This document shows, piece by piece, positions 48,833 to 57,510 of a stretch of DNA of 64,000 nt. Every line of letters begins with the position of its first letter. Position 1 is the first letter of the stretch. A program made the position numbers and the translations under genes. The DNA lies in assembly GCF_003217775.1 (NCBI RefSeq), contig NZ_QJVJ01000016.1, positions 91,648 through 155,647 on the forward strand, in the 5' to 3' direction. The notes beneath the pieces are model-generated. The model did no database searches. It was not told where the DNA came from and saw nothing but the letters and a program-made list of their open reading frames with translations. The stretch comes from Paenibacillus flagellatus (GTDB lineage: Bacteria; Bacillota; Bacilli; Paenibacillales; NBRC-103111).

Positions 48833-50008
48833 TTAATAGTAGTCCGGGAAATATCCGATCCGATCCGGCACGAGCCGCTCCCACCGCTCCGCTTCGCCGG
48901 CATCACCCGCGAGCAGTCCCGCGCGATGCAGAAAGCGCGGCCGCTTGTACCCCATCAGCATCGCCGTCATCGTCCCGATACCGCATGAAGCGACGGCCGT
49001 CCCGTCTTCACCCGGCGCCGGCTCGACCGTCGCCCGTCCGGACGGATCGACGGCCAGGCGGAACGTCCCGTCGTTCCACGGTGCTAGGGGATCGGCCAGC
49101 TTGACGACCAGCCTCTCTTCCCGTCCCGTAGCGACGAACGGATATCCCTCCGCGAACGAACGGAAATCGACGATCCGGGCCATGAAATACGGCTCCGTCT
49201 CCTGCCCGATTCGCGGGTCCGGCAGCAGAAACGGCAAGTCGTCGTCGGCCGGAGCGGTCAGCTTGACCGTATCGCACATCGAATCGTGGTTGGCGATGAA
49301 CCGCCATAGCGCTTTTCGCGCGGCCTCGTCCGAGAAAGCCATCTCCCCGACGTCCATCACCCGCTGCTTGACCTTGTACAGCACATACCCACGCGGCTCG
49401 CCCGTCCCGTCGAAGTAGACGGCGGCCTGTCTCCCTTTTTGCCTGAAAACCGTGTGAACCCACCAGGCTTCGTCGCGGATGAGCGTCCCGTTGTACTGCC
49501 GCGCGTATTTGTCGTATACCCGGTTCAGCAGCGCCCAGTCGCCGTCCGTCCGTTCGATCCGCCCCTCGCCGGTATCGAAGGCCGGCAGCTGACCCGCGGT
49601 CAGCTCGTACTTCTTGTAATCGGCGTACAGCTCCCAGCCGTATTTGCGGTAAAACGGCACCGAAAACGGATGGAGGCACGACAGCGTCTGCCCGTCCTCT
49701 TTCATTTCGCGAAGACCCCGCTCCAGAAGCTGCGCCACCATCCCCCGGCGCCGGTGCTCCGGCCACGTCGCCACGCTGGCGACTCCTCCCATGCGCACGG
49801 GAACGCCTTGCACGTACATGCGCATATCGTGAATGTGCATTTTCGCCGCCATCCGTCCGTCGACGAAATACCCCCAGATCCGATCCGGGTTCATCCGCCG
49901 CTTCCGATCCTCTCTCTCCTCCGGCGTTACGTCGTATTGAAAGGCGAAGCAGGACAACGTGATGCTGTCGTCCAGCTCTTCCGGCTTCAACGTGCGAATT
50001 TCGTTCAC
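48833..50008 (-). CDS. Eis-like GNAT acetyltransferase
   Basis: A 391-residue protein with the three-part Eis architecture: an N-terminal GNAT domain (VASVATWPEHRRRGMVAQLLERGL, acetyl-CoA P-loop at about residues 78-95; SVPFYRKYGWEL), a second GNAT-like domain (about 150-285) and a C-terminal sterol-carrier-like domain that ends at the carboxyl-terminal TYR-rich FPDYY, the terminal carboxylate being catalytic in Eis. The start is a GTG at 50008, fixed by AAAGGAGG 6 bases upstream. Eis proteins acetylate amines on aminoglycosides or proteins. Whether it confers resistance is not known. Confidence 0.88.
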   Translation of the reverse strand: MNEIRTLKPEELDDSITLSCFAFQYDVTPEEREDRKRRMNPDRIWGYFVDGRMAAKMHIHDMRMYVQGVPVRMGGVASVATWPEHRRRGMVAQLLERGLREMKEDGQTLSCLHPFSVPFYRKYGWELYADYKKYELTAGQLPAFDTGEGRIERTDGDWALLNRVYDKYARQYNGTLIRDEAWWVHTVFRQKGRQAAVYFDGTGEPRGYVLYKVKQRVMDVGEMAFSDEAARKALWRFIANHDSMCDTVKLTAPADDDLPFLLPDPRIGQETEPYFMARIVDFRSFAEGYPFVATGREERLVVKLADPLAPWNDGTFRLAVDPSGRATVEPAPGEDGTAVASCGIGTMTAMLMGYKRPRFLHRAGLLAGDAGEAERWERLVPDRIGYFPDYY

Positions 50009-50383
50009 GACCGTCCTCCTTTCCGCGGGCTCCGTCTCGTCCGTCTGCCCGACTTTCCATCGTTGCGTTACGGGCACGAAGCCCGCGCAATAAAAACGGT
50101 ACTAAAGTCACCGACACAAATTCGAAGAATGCTTTCGGCCGAATTTCGACAAAATTGATTCGAAAGAACTATAACCCGGTCGTACTCGAGAAGGTTGCCT
50201 CCGAATTCCCCGCATCCGGGTACCCAAAATAACGGCTCGACCGGCCGTTTTTCGCGGGCGGCTGTCATTTTTTACAACTAAATGGAGGACAAGCGATATG
50301 TTATATTGTGGGTGTAAGCGTTGCAACCGACGGAACCGGTTCCACCGTTCGACAATCGCATACGTCCAAGAGGAGGCGTTTTC
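50009..50383. other. Gene-free gap upstream of the NlpC/P60 gene
   Basis: I see no convincing gene. A hairpin AACGGC/GCCGTT (50231-50249) followed by TTTTT reads rightward as a terminator although no rightward gene precedes it; a small untranslated RNA or lost gene is possible. The perfect palindrome GGAACCGGTTCC (50332-50343) lies 40 bases before the next start codon. Confidence 0.35.
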
Positions 50384-51619
50384 ATGAAGAAAAAGCTTTT
50401 GACCGTTGGCACCCTGTTCGTCCTCGCATCGTCGGTCCTCCCTTCCGGCGCGATGGCCGCCTCGACCCCGGCGACGGCCGCCAAGGCGAGCGTCGTGCAA
50501 ACCGTCAATTTCCGGACAGGGCCGGACACCGACTCTTCCCGAATCCGGTATTTGCAGCCCGGCGAAGTGCTGGACGTCTTGTCCGTCGTCAACGACTATT
50601 GGCTCAACGTCCGCGACGCCAACGGCCAAACCGGCTACGTCAGCTCCTCGGATAAATATGTGGAGCTTCAGCCGCCCCCCGTCCAGGCCGAGCCGAACGG
50701 CACGATCGTCAGCTCCGTTTCGTTCCGGACCGGGCCTTCGACCGATAACGAGCGGATCCGCTACCTGCAGCCGGGCGAAGCGGTGTGGATTACGGAGAAG
50801 ACGAACTCCTATTGGTACAAAATCACCGATAAGAACGGCGTAACCGGCTATATCAGCACGAACGCGAAATACATAAGCACGACGTTCGGCCAATCCGCCG
50901 AACCGAACGAGACGTCCGACGAAGATACGAAGGAAGAAGCGGCGTTCCCGGCAACGCCGAACGCGACCGTCGTCAAATCGGTGTCGTTCCGTGCCGGCCC
51001 GTCCACCGACGACTCCCGGATCCGCTACCTTCAAAGCGGCGAGAAGCTGCTCATCATCGACAAGCCGAACAGCTATTGGTACAAAGCGATCGACCATAAC
51101 GGAACCGTCGGCTACGTCAGCACGAGCCCGACTTACATCGACAGCCAATACGTGGAGGCGTACAAGCAATTGGACCCGGCCGTCGCGGTCGAGAAGGTCA
51201 TCGATGCGGGCATGGAATATTGGGGAACCCCTTACGAGTTCGGCTCCAGCCGCTATACGACGACGACGTTCGATTGCTCCGATTTCGTCCGGCAATCGTT
51301 CCTCGACGGCATCCGTCTGCAGCTGCCCGGCGATTCCCGAAGCCAAGCCCAATACGTGAAAGGGATCGGCAAAGCGACGACCGACTGGCGTCAGCTGAAG
51401 CGCGGCGACCTGATGTTTTTCATGTCGTATCAAGGCTCGAAGGCGTCCGACTACAGCGGAATCGACAAGTCGTCCGCCCGGGTGACCCACGTCGGCATCT
51501 ACTTGGGCAACGGCGAAGTGCTTCACACCTATTCTATCAGCTCGGGGGGCGTTCGAACAGACAGCATCGTCGGCAAGAGCTGGGAGTACCGCTTCCTGTT
51601 CGGCGGCAGCGCGTTTTGA
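50384..51619 (+). CDS. Secreted SH3b-NlpC/P60 cell-wall endopeptidase
   Basis: A 411-residue exported peptidoglycan hydrolase. After a signal peptide (residues 1-26, MKKKLLTVGT...GAMAAS) come three SH3b domains (about 35-100, 108-170, 200-262), each with V-NFRTGP/VSFRTGPSTD and I-R-YLQ-GE motifs; a Glu/Asp-rich linker separates the second and third. The C-terminal NlpC/P60 domain has the catalytic Cys in TFDCSDFV, His in RVTHVGIYLG and a polar third residue in EVLHTYS. It should cut gamma-D-Glu-diamino acid bonds in the wall. AGGAGG 7 bases upstream fixes the ATG. It is a monocistronic gene with its own terminator. Confidence 0.93.
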   Translation: MKKKLLTVGTLFVLASSVLPSGAMAASTPATAAKASVVQTVNFRTGPDTDSSRIRYLQPGEVLDVLSVVNDYWLNVRDANGQTGYVSSSDKYVELQPPPVQAEPNGTIVSSVSFRTGPSTDNERIRYLQPGEAVWITEKTNSYWYKITDKNGVTGYISTNAKYISTTFGQSAEPNETSDEDTKEEAAFPATPNATVVKSVSFRAGPSTDDSRIRYLQSGEKLLIIDKPNSYWYKAIDHNGTVGYVSTSPTYIDSQYVEAYKQLDPAVAVEKVIDAGMEYWGTPYEFGSSRYTTTTFDCSDFVRQSFLDGIRLQLPGDSRSQAQYVKGIGKATTDWRQLKRGDLMFFMSYQGSKASDYSGIDKSSARVTHVGIYLGNGEVLHTYSISSGGVRTDSIVGKSWEYRFLFGGSAF

Positions 51620-51717
51620 GGTCGACTCCACCGCCGCAAGCTCGAGAAAAAATACCGGTTTTCGTTCGGCGGAGCGCGCCGCAAGGCGGCTCTCCCCACG
51701 AAACGAACCGGCTGCAG

Positions 51718-51745
51718 GGCCGTCCGTTCGCGGGCGGCCGTTTTT
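51718..51745 (+). terminator. Intrinsic terminator after the NlpC/P60 gene
   Basis: GGCCGTCCG (51718-51726) pairs with CGGGCGGCC (51731-51739) through one G-U pair around TTCG, followed by GTTTTT. Confidence 0.8.
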
Positions 51746-51874
51746 CGTTTGCTCCAAGACCCGGAATCGGAACCGGTTTTCCGAAATCCGGGCGCCCCAC
51801 CCGGGCATCCGTCCATACCGCGATCCGGTACAGCGAATATGGTATATTATCTGTTCCGGAAAGGAGGATGCCGA

Positions 51875-51967
51875 ATGAGTGCTGTTGGCGGTTACTTCAC
51901 AACGACGGGTGTAATTCTGGTTCTCTTCATCCTGCTTGTCATCGTTAGCCGTGCGGGGTGGATCTAA
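51875..51967 (+). CDS. YjcZ-like sporulation peptide
   Basis: A 30-residue peptide beginning MSAVGGYF with a hydrophobic helix VILVLFILLVIVSRAG and ending WI. The MS-VGG start and LFILLVIV core match the YjcZ family of small sporulation-associated membrane peptides found in Bacillales. AAAGGAGG lies 7 bases before the ATG. It has its own terminator 30 bases downstream. Role in the spore is not established. Confidence 0.85.
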   Translation: MSAVGGYFTTTGVILVLFILLVIVSRAGWI

Positions 51968-51996
51968 GCGACGCTTCACGCGACATCCTGACGAGG

Positions 51997-52024
51997 CCGG
52001 AGAACGACATGTTCTCCGGTTTTC
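51997..52024 (+). terminator. Intrinsic terminator after the YjcZ-like gene
   Basis: CCGGAGAAC (51997-52005) pairs perfectly with GTTCTCCGG (52011-52019), followed by TTTTCTCC. Confidence 0.9.
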
Positions 52025-52088
52025 TCCTATTTTATGCTAAAATAGGGTGGTAACGCCGCCATTATTCGACACCCCACCGAGGAGAACG

Positions 52089-55000
52089 ATGAACAAGAGG
52101 CTCAATCCGATCATTACGGCCGTCGTGCTGCTGCTTCTTACCTTGGCCGTCTATTCGCCTTTTCAACCGGCCCACTCCCCCCCCCCGAAAGCGGAGCGAG
52201 GCGTCCTGGACGCATCGTCGTGGAACTTCGGCCGGTCCGGCCCGATCCAGCTGAACGGCGAATGGGAGGCGTACTGGAGCCGTCTGCTCGAGCCCGGCCG
52301 GATCGCCGGTGCGGACTGGCCCGCCCCCGATTACTTCACCGTACCCCAAGCGTGGGACAAGCAAGCTTCCGGCTCCCGATCGCCGGCCGGCTTCGGCTAT
52401 GCGACGTTTCGGCTGACCGTCCATCTGCCGGAAGGAGCGGATCTGCTGGCGCTGAAGGTGCCGGCCATCGCCTCCGCCTACCGCCTATGGGTAGACGGAC
52501 GTCCCGTCGCCGAAAGCGGGCGCGTCGGTCCCGCGCGCGACGAGATGGAGCCTGACGAGTCGGTACAAACCGTCGCGTTCCATGCCGCGGGACCGAACGC
52601 CGAAATCGTCGTCCAGCTGTCTAATTTCGTTCAGCGCAAAGGCGGCATCTGGGAGGCGATCGAGCTCGGCCCGGATAAGCTCATGACCGAACGGGCCGTT
52701 CGCGCGAGCGCGTTCGAGTCGTTTTTGTTCGGCTGCCTGCTGCTGGCCGGCCTTTATCATTTCGGCCTTTACTTATACCGGAGAAAAAACAAGCTCGCCT
52801 TGTTTTTCGGATTGTACTGCCTTATCACGTGCATTCGCATTTTGTTCGTCGGGGAAATGTGGATCGGCCGAATCGCCCCCGATTTCCCTTGGGAGCCGGC
52901 CCGCAAAATCGAATACGCGACGATGCTGGCCGCTCCCCCCGTCTTCATCCTGTTTTTGTACCACGCTTTTCCGGCCGAAATATCGAAGCGTTGGGTCCGG
53001 TATACCCAAATCGGCGCGGCCGTCTCCATTACGACGGTGCTCGCGTTCCCCGCCTCGGTTTATACGCGGCTGTTGTACGGCTTCCAGGCGTTCATGCTGG
53101 CCGCCGTTCTTTACGCGCTCTTCGCGTTCGTCCAAGCGATCCGACGCCGCCGCAACGGCGCCGTCCCGTTCGCGGCGGCCGGCGCGATCTACGTCGCCAG
53201 CGTCGTCAACGATGTGCTGTATTACGACGGCTTGATCGGGACGGGCAGCTGGTCGCCGTACGGCCTGCTCGTCTTCGTTCTTGCCCAAAGCTACATGCTC
53301 GCCCGGACGTTCTCCGGCACATTCGACTTCTTGAACCATACGTCCCAAGAGCTCCGCGTCCCGCTCGGCACGATCGTCGGCATCGCCGAATCGATGCTCG
53401 AAAGCGCGGCAACGGGGCTCGGGCCCGCGCAGCGTTCGAATTTGTCGGTCATCGCGGAGAGCGGCAAAAAGCTGGCGGCGCTCGTCGACGACCTGACCGA
53501 CTTTTACCAGCTTCGCGATAAAACGGTCGATGCGCTGCTCAAACGGCCGGTCGATTTGCAGCAAATGACACAGATCGTCCTCTCCGCCAACAAATCGCTC
53601 GCCGCCGGCCGCAACATCGGGCTGCTCAACGCTGTCGGTCCGGACATTCCGTACGTCTCCGCCGACGAATCCCGCCTGCAGCAGCTGCTTGTCCATCTGA
53701 TCGCCTACTCCGCCCGGCAGATCCGTTCCGGCCTCGTCTCGGTATCGGCACGGGAACGGGGCGCCATGGTCGAGGTGGTCGTCGCGGCCGAAAGCGCTCC
53801 GCCGACGCAGGAGCAGCCGCACGAGCTGCGCGAGACGGACGCGGCCGTTAAGCCCGGAGCCGGCGATACGGAATATCATCTGGCGACGACACGCGAGATC
53901 GTCGAGCTGCACGGCGGCGAATTTGTCGCCGAGCCGACGGCGGAGCGGGGGATGACGTTCCGGTTCACGCTGCCGCGCGCCGAGGCGCACGCGATGCCGG
54001 ATGGCGACATCGACCAAGGCTTGCGCACCCTCGATCATGTAATCGCGCACATGGGGCGCGATCACGACACGGGCGGGAGGACGGCGCGCATCCTGATCGT
54101 GGACGACGATCCCGCCCAGCTCCAGCTACTCTACAATCGGCTGTCGCCCGAGTCGTATTCGGTACTGACCGCGACGACCGGGCAGCAAGCGATCCGGACG
54201 ATTCGCGAGACGCCGGGAATCGACCTCGTCATTCTCGACGCGATCATGCCGAAGATGTCCGGGTTCGAGACGTGCCGCACGATACGGCTTCACTATTCGA
54301 TGCTGGACTTGCCCATCTTGATGCTATATTCGAAAAAGCAGCAGGAAATCGTCTATGAAGGGTTCGACGCCGGCGTCAACGATTACATGATGAAGCCGAT
54401 CGACAAGAAAGAGCTGCTCACCCGGGTCAAGACGCTGCTCACGTTGAAGCGGTCGATTCGCGAGGCGACGCGGCACGCCGAGGAGCTGGAGAAGCTGAAC
54501 CGGAGGCTGACCGAGTGGAACAACGGCCTCGAGGAGAAAATTGCCGAGCGGACGTTGTCGCTGCAGCGTTCGAAGCAGCAGCTGGAGACGATGAACGAAA
54601 ACCTGGAGCGAATCGAGCGGTCGCGCATCCGGCTGTTGACCAACGTGTCCCACGATTTGCGGACGCCGATCACGTCGATTCAAGGCTACATCGAAGCGAT
54701 ATTGGACGGGGTCGTCACCGACCCGGACGAGACGAGCAAATATTTGCGGCTCATCCATTCGAAGTCGCTGACGCTGAACCGGCTCATCCAGGATCTATTC
54801 GAGCTGGCCCAGCTCGAGTCCCGCCAAGCGGCGTTCCGGATGCGGGAAGTGCCGGCGTCCGCTCTCGTCCGGCAGGTGAAGGAGAAGTTCGAGCTCGACG
54901 TGAACGCCCACGGCGTCCGGTTCGAGGTCGGCAGCACGCTGTCCCATCCGGTCATCCTGAACGTCGATCCGGACCGGCTCGATCAAGTGTTCGCAAACTT

Positions 55001-55316
55001 GATCTTCAACGCCCTGAAACATTCGAAGCTGGACGGGACGATCTCGATCGGCTTCGAGAAGCGAAGCGGACGCGCGTTCAAGGACGACCTGCTCGTCAAG
55101 GTCGCGGACACCGGGACCGGTATCGCCCAGGAAGATTTGCCCTACATATTCGACCGGTTCTACAAAGGAACGCCGCGGAACAATTCCAACAAAGGAAGCG
55201 GCCTCGGGCTCGCGATCGCCAAAGAAATCGTGGAATACCACGGAGGACGCATATGGGCCGAGAGCGAAGTCGGCCGCGGCTGCACGATCTGCTTCACCCT
55301 GCCGATCTTCTACTAA
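52089..55316 (+). CDS. 7TM hybrid sensor kinase with degenerate first transmitter, receiver and active second HisKA-HATPase
   Basis: A 1075-residue membrane kinase. Residues 30-215 form an external beta-sandwich (WNFGRSGPIQLNGEWEAYW; GKATFRL-type strand), residues 220-400 about seven helices (7TMR-DISM). Residues 410-635 retain the fold of HisKA-HATPase, but the phosphoacceptor position is Gln420 (TSQELRVPLG), the N box reads LLVHLIAYSARQ, the G1 box is missing and the G2 region reads DTEYHLATTREIVELHGG. The receiver (668-790) keeps Asp717 in VILDAIMP and a Lys. After a coiled coil, the second transmitter is complete: His855 in NVSHDLRTPITS, DTGTGI and GSGLGLAI. AGGAG lies just before ATG at 52089. 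No regulator gene adjoins it, so it is an orphan kinase. Confidence 0.9.
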   Translation: MNKRLNPIITAVVLLLLTLAVYSPFQPAHSPPPKAERGVLDASSWNFGRSGPIQLNGEWEAYWSRLLEPGRIAGADWPAPDYFTVPQAWDKQASGSRSPAGFGYATFRLTVHLPEGADLLALKVPAIASAYRLWVDGRPVAESGRVGPARDEMEPDESVQTVAFHAAGPNAEIVVQLSNFVQRKGGIWEAIELGPDKLMTERAVRASAFESFLFGCLLLAGLYHFGLYLYRRKNKLALFFGLYCLITCIRILFVGEMWIGRIAPDFPWEPARKIEYATMLAAPPVFILFLYHAFPAEISKRWVRYTQIGAAVSITTVLAFPASVYTRLLYGFQAFMLAAVLYALFAFVQAIRRRRNGAVPFAAAGAIYVASVVNDVLYYDGLIGTGSWSPYGLLVFVLAQSYMLARTFSGTFDFLNHTSQELRVPLGTIVGIAESMLESAATGLGPAQRSNLSVIAESGKKLAALVDDLTDFYQLRDKTVDALLKRPVDLQQMTQIVLSANKSLAAGRNIGLLNAVGPDIPYVSADESRLQQLLVHLIAYSARQIRSGLVSVSARERGAMVEVVVAAESAPPTQEQPHELRETDAAVKPGAGDTEYHLATTREIVELHGGEFVAEPTAERGMTFRFTLPRAEAHAMPDGDIDQGLRTLDHVIAHMGRDHDTGGRTARILIVDDDPAQLQLLYNRLSPESYSVLTATTGQQAIRTIRETPGIDLVILDAIMPKMSGFETCRTIRLHYSMLDLPILMLYSKKQQEIVYEGFDAGVNDYMMKPIDKKELLTRVKTLLTLKRSIREATRHAEELEKLNRRLTEWNNGLEEKIAERTLSLQRSKQQLETMNENLERIERSRIRLLTNVSHDLRTPITSIQGYIEAILDGVVTDPDETSKYLRLIHSKSLTLNRLIQDLFELAQLESRQAAFRMREVPASALVRQVKEKFELDVNAHGVRFEVGSTLSHPVILNVDPDRLDQVFANLIFNALKHSKLDGTISIGFEKRSGRAFKDDLLVKVADTGTGIAQEDLPYIFDRFYKGTPRNNSNKGSGLGLAIAKEIVEYHGGRIWAESEVGRGCTICFTLPIFY

Positions 55317-55412
55317 AACGCCGGGATGCCGCCGCGTACGGTCTTCCGTAGCCGCCGATCCGCGAGAGTGGATACCGCGGGCGGCGGCGCATCGGCGCCA
55401 TGCGGCTCCGCT

Positions 55413-56417
55413 TCAGCCTCCGATCTGAGACATGCGCCGGGTCGTCGGCGTATGCGACTGATCCTCCCGAGCGAGCGCCTGCGCCATCTCGTGATTTTCC
55501 GGCTTGATGTCCAGCGCGCGGAGAAACAGCCGCTCGATCGCCTCGTCGTCCCCGATCGCCTTGCGCACGTTGAATTCGTCGGTCCAATACAGGCACGGCT
55601 TGATGTTGCCGTCCGCCGTCAGCCGCAGCCGGTTGCACGTCTGGCAAAAATGATCGCTGACCGGGTGGATCAGCCCGAACGAACCGCGCGCGCCGGCAAT
55701 CCGGTAATTGCGGCTCGGTCCGTTGCCGTACACGGCTTCCGTCGGCTCGGCCGTCCAGCCGAGCTCGGCGCAGCGCTCGAGCACCGCCGACAGCGGCAAA
55801 TACCGGCTGCGCCAGCCGTCGTCGTCGTGCCCAATCGGCATGTATTCGATGAAGCGGACCGTCAGGGGGCGCTCCATCGTCATCCGCAGAAAGTCGCCGA
55901 TCTCGTCGTCGTTGATGCCTTTCATCAGAACGACGTTCAGCTTGATCGGATCGAACCCGACACGCTCGCTTGCCTCGAGGCCTGCCAATACTTTCCGGAT
56001 GTCGCCGCCCCGCGTGACGAGTGCGAACCGGTCGGCCCGAAGCGAGTCGAGACTGATATTGACGCGCGTCACCCCGGCTTCGCGCAGCTTCTCGGCCCGC
56101 GGCGCCAAATGGATGCCGTTCGTCGTAAGCGCGATGTCTTCGATGCCGGGTATGGCGGACAGTATTGCGACGAGCTGCTCCAACCGTTTGCGGACGAGCG
56201 GCTCCCCGCCGGTCAAACGGAGCTTGCGCACGCCTCGCCGCGCCAGCACCCGGACGACCGCCTCGATTTCCTCGAACGTCATGATCCGCTCGTCCGGCTC
56301 GAACTCCATCCCTTCCTCCGGCATGCAGTACACGCAGCGCAGGTTGCACCGGTCCGTCACGGAAATGCGCAAATAATCGTGCACCCGCCCGAACTTGTCG
56401 ACGAGTCGGTTGTCCAT
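55413..56417 (-). CDS. moaA: GTP 3',8-cyclase MoaA (molybdenum cofactor biosynthesis)
   Basis: A 334-residue radical SAM enzyme. The N-terminal cluster motif is CNLRCVYC (C-x3-C-x2-C, about residues 24-31), GGEP follows at LTGGEPLVRK, and the C-terminal second 4Fe-4S site is in FCQTCNRLRLTADGNIKPC. It converts GTP to 3',8-cyclo-GTP, the first step of molybdopterin synthesis. GGGGGG lies 9 bases before the ATG at 56417. No other moa or moe gene is adjacent in this window, and it is convergent with the hybrid kinase gene. The C-terminal GG residues at the end (QIGG), needed for activity in known MoaA, are present. Confidence 0.95.
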   Translation of the reverse strand: MDNRLVDKFGRVHDYLRISVTDRCNLRCVYCMPEEGMEFEPDERIMTFEEIEAVVRVLARRGVRKLRLTGGEPLVRKRLEQLVAILSAIPGIEDIALTTNGIHLAPRAEKLREAGVTRVNISLDSLRADRFALVTRGGDIRKVLAGLEASERVGFDPIKLNVVLMKGINDDEIGDFLRMTMERPLTVRFIEYMPIGHDDDGWRSRYLPLSAVLERCAELGWTAEPTEAVYGNGPSRNYRIAGARGSFGLIHPVSDHFCQTCNRLRLTADGNIKPCLYWTDEFNVRKAIGDDEAIERLFLRALDIKPENHEMAQALAREDQSHTPTTRRMSQIGG

Positions 56418-56514
56418 ACGCTTCCGCCCCCCTTCCGTCTCTCGAATCCGTTTCTAGTATTGTATCACCTTTCCGGCCGTTCCGACACGTTCCCCGCCGG
56501 TCTGGAAGAAAAAC

Positions 56515-56545
56515 GAAAAAACAGCCCGTTCCCCACAGGCTGTTT
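56515..56545 (-). terminator. Intrinsic terminator of the cyclic-di-GMP operon
   Basis: AAACAGCC (56519-56526) pairs with GGCTGTTT (56538-56545), and the leftward transcript runs into TTTTTTCG. It is 11 bases beyond the GGDEF gene stop. Confidence 0.85.
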
Positions 56546-56555
56546 GACGGACTCG

Positions 56556-57500
56556 CTAGTTCGCGGAGCCCCCCTCCGGCATCGCCGGGTCATAAAAGAC
56601 GAAATTGTTGCGGCCGGAGCCCTTCACGCTGTACAGCGCCATATCGACATGCCGGAGCAGCGTGGTTGCATCCTCCCCGTTCTCCGGATAGACGACGATT
56701 CCCCCGCTGACGGTCGCGTGGAACTGATGGCCGTGCGATTCCCACGGCGCGGAGATGGCGGCCAAAATGCGCTTCGCGACTTTATCCACGTTGGCCGCGG
56801 AATCGACCGTCGGCAGCAGAACCGTAAATTCGTCTCCGCCCATCCGCGCGACCATGTCGATTTCGCGAATGCACCCCTTCACCCGTTTCGCGAACGCCTT
56901 CAAAAACTCGTCCCCCGTCTCGTGTCCCATCGTGTCGTTGATTCGCTTGAAGTCGTCGATATCGAGGTAAAGCAGACCGAGCAGACCGCGGTTGCGCTTC
57001 GCCTGAGCGAGCGAGTGGAGCAAATGCTCCTTGAACAGCCGGCGGTTCGGCAATCCGGTCAACGAATCGTGGAACGCCATCGTGCGCAGCGATTCCTCCG
57101 TCCTTTTCTGCTTCGTAATGTCTTTCGTCAATACGGCGATATAGGAAAGATCTTCATGATCCCCCGCCATCGGGATGCCGGTCGATTCGACCCAGATCCA
57201 GTCTCCGTTGTCCGATCGATACTGGTATTGAGCCGAGAACGGCTTGCCTCGCGCCTTGACCCGAAAAAAAGCCCGGGTCACGTCGTTCCGGTAGCCGTCG
57301 TGAACGCGCTCCAGAAGCTCGCGGACGGTAGGCGGCGCCGACAAAACCGGATGATGCGAAACGGCATGCGCGATTTCGCCGGAATCGTAGAGAATGATCA
57401 TCGTATCGGCGACGGCTTGCAGCAGATGACGCAGCACGTCGCTTCGCTCCAACAGCTCGGACGCGGCTCGCCCGAAAGTATCGTTTCGTTTCATGTCCAT
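56556..57500 (-). CDS. PAS-GGDEF diguanylate cyclase
   Basis: A 314-residue cytosolic protein. A PAS domain with PAC tail occupies about residues 20-135 (QYQYRSDNGDWIWVESTGIPM, then DITKQKRTEESL), linked by the usual coiled helix to a GGDEF domain (MAFHDSLTGLPNRRLFKEHL at 141; the signature ARMGGDEFTVLLP at about 222). The intact GGDEF sequence predicts synthesis of cyclic di-GMP from GTP; no RxxD inhibitory site precedes it clearly. The ATG at 57500 has GGGAGG 5 bases upstream. It lies 10 bases after the HD-GYP gene, so the operon encodes both a maker and a degrader of the second messenger. Confidence 0.93.
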   Translation of the reverse strand: MDMKRNDTFGRAASELLERSDVLRHLLQAVADTMIILYDSGEIAHAVSHHPVLSAPPTVRELLERVHDGYRNDVTRAFFRVKARGKPFSAQYQYRSDNGDWIWVESTGIPMAGDHEDLSYIAVLTKDITKQKRTEESLRTMAFHDSLTGLPNRRLFKEHLLHSLAQAKRNRGLLGLLYLDIDDFKRINDTMGHETGDEFLKAFAKRVKGCIREIDMVARMGGDEFTVLLPTVDSAANVDKVAKRILAAISAPWESHGHQFHATVSGGIVVYPENGEDATTLLRHVDMALYSVKGSGRNNFVFYDPAMPEGGSAN

Positions 57501-57510
57501 GGCGTCCTCC

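Noticed and set aside
50068..50268. Leftward 66-codon frame upstream of the Eis-like gene
   Set aside because: No ribosome site and no plausible fold; it overlaps the promoter side of both neighbouring genes.
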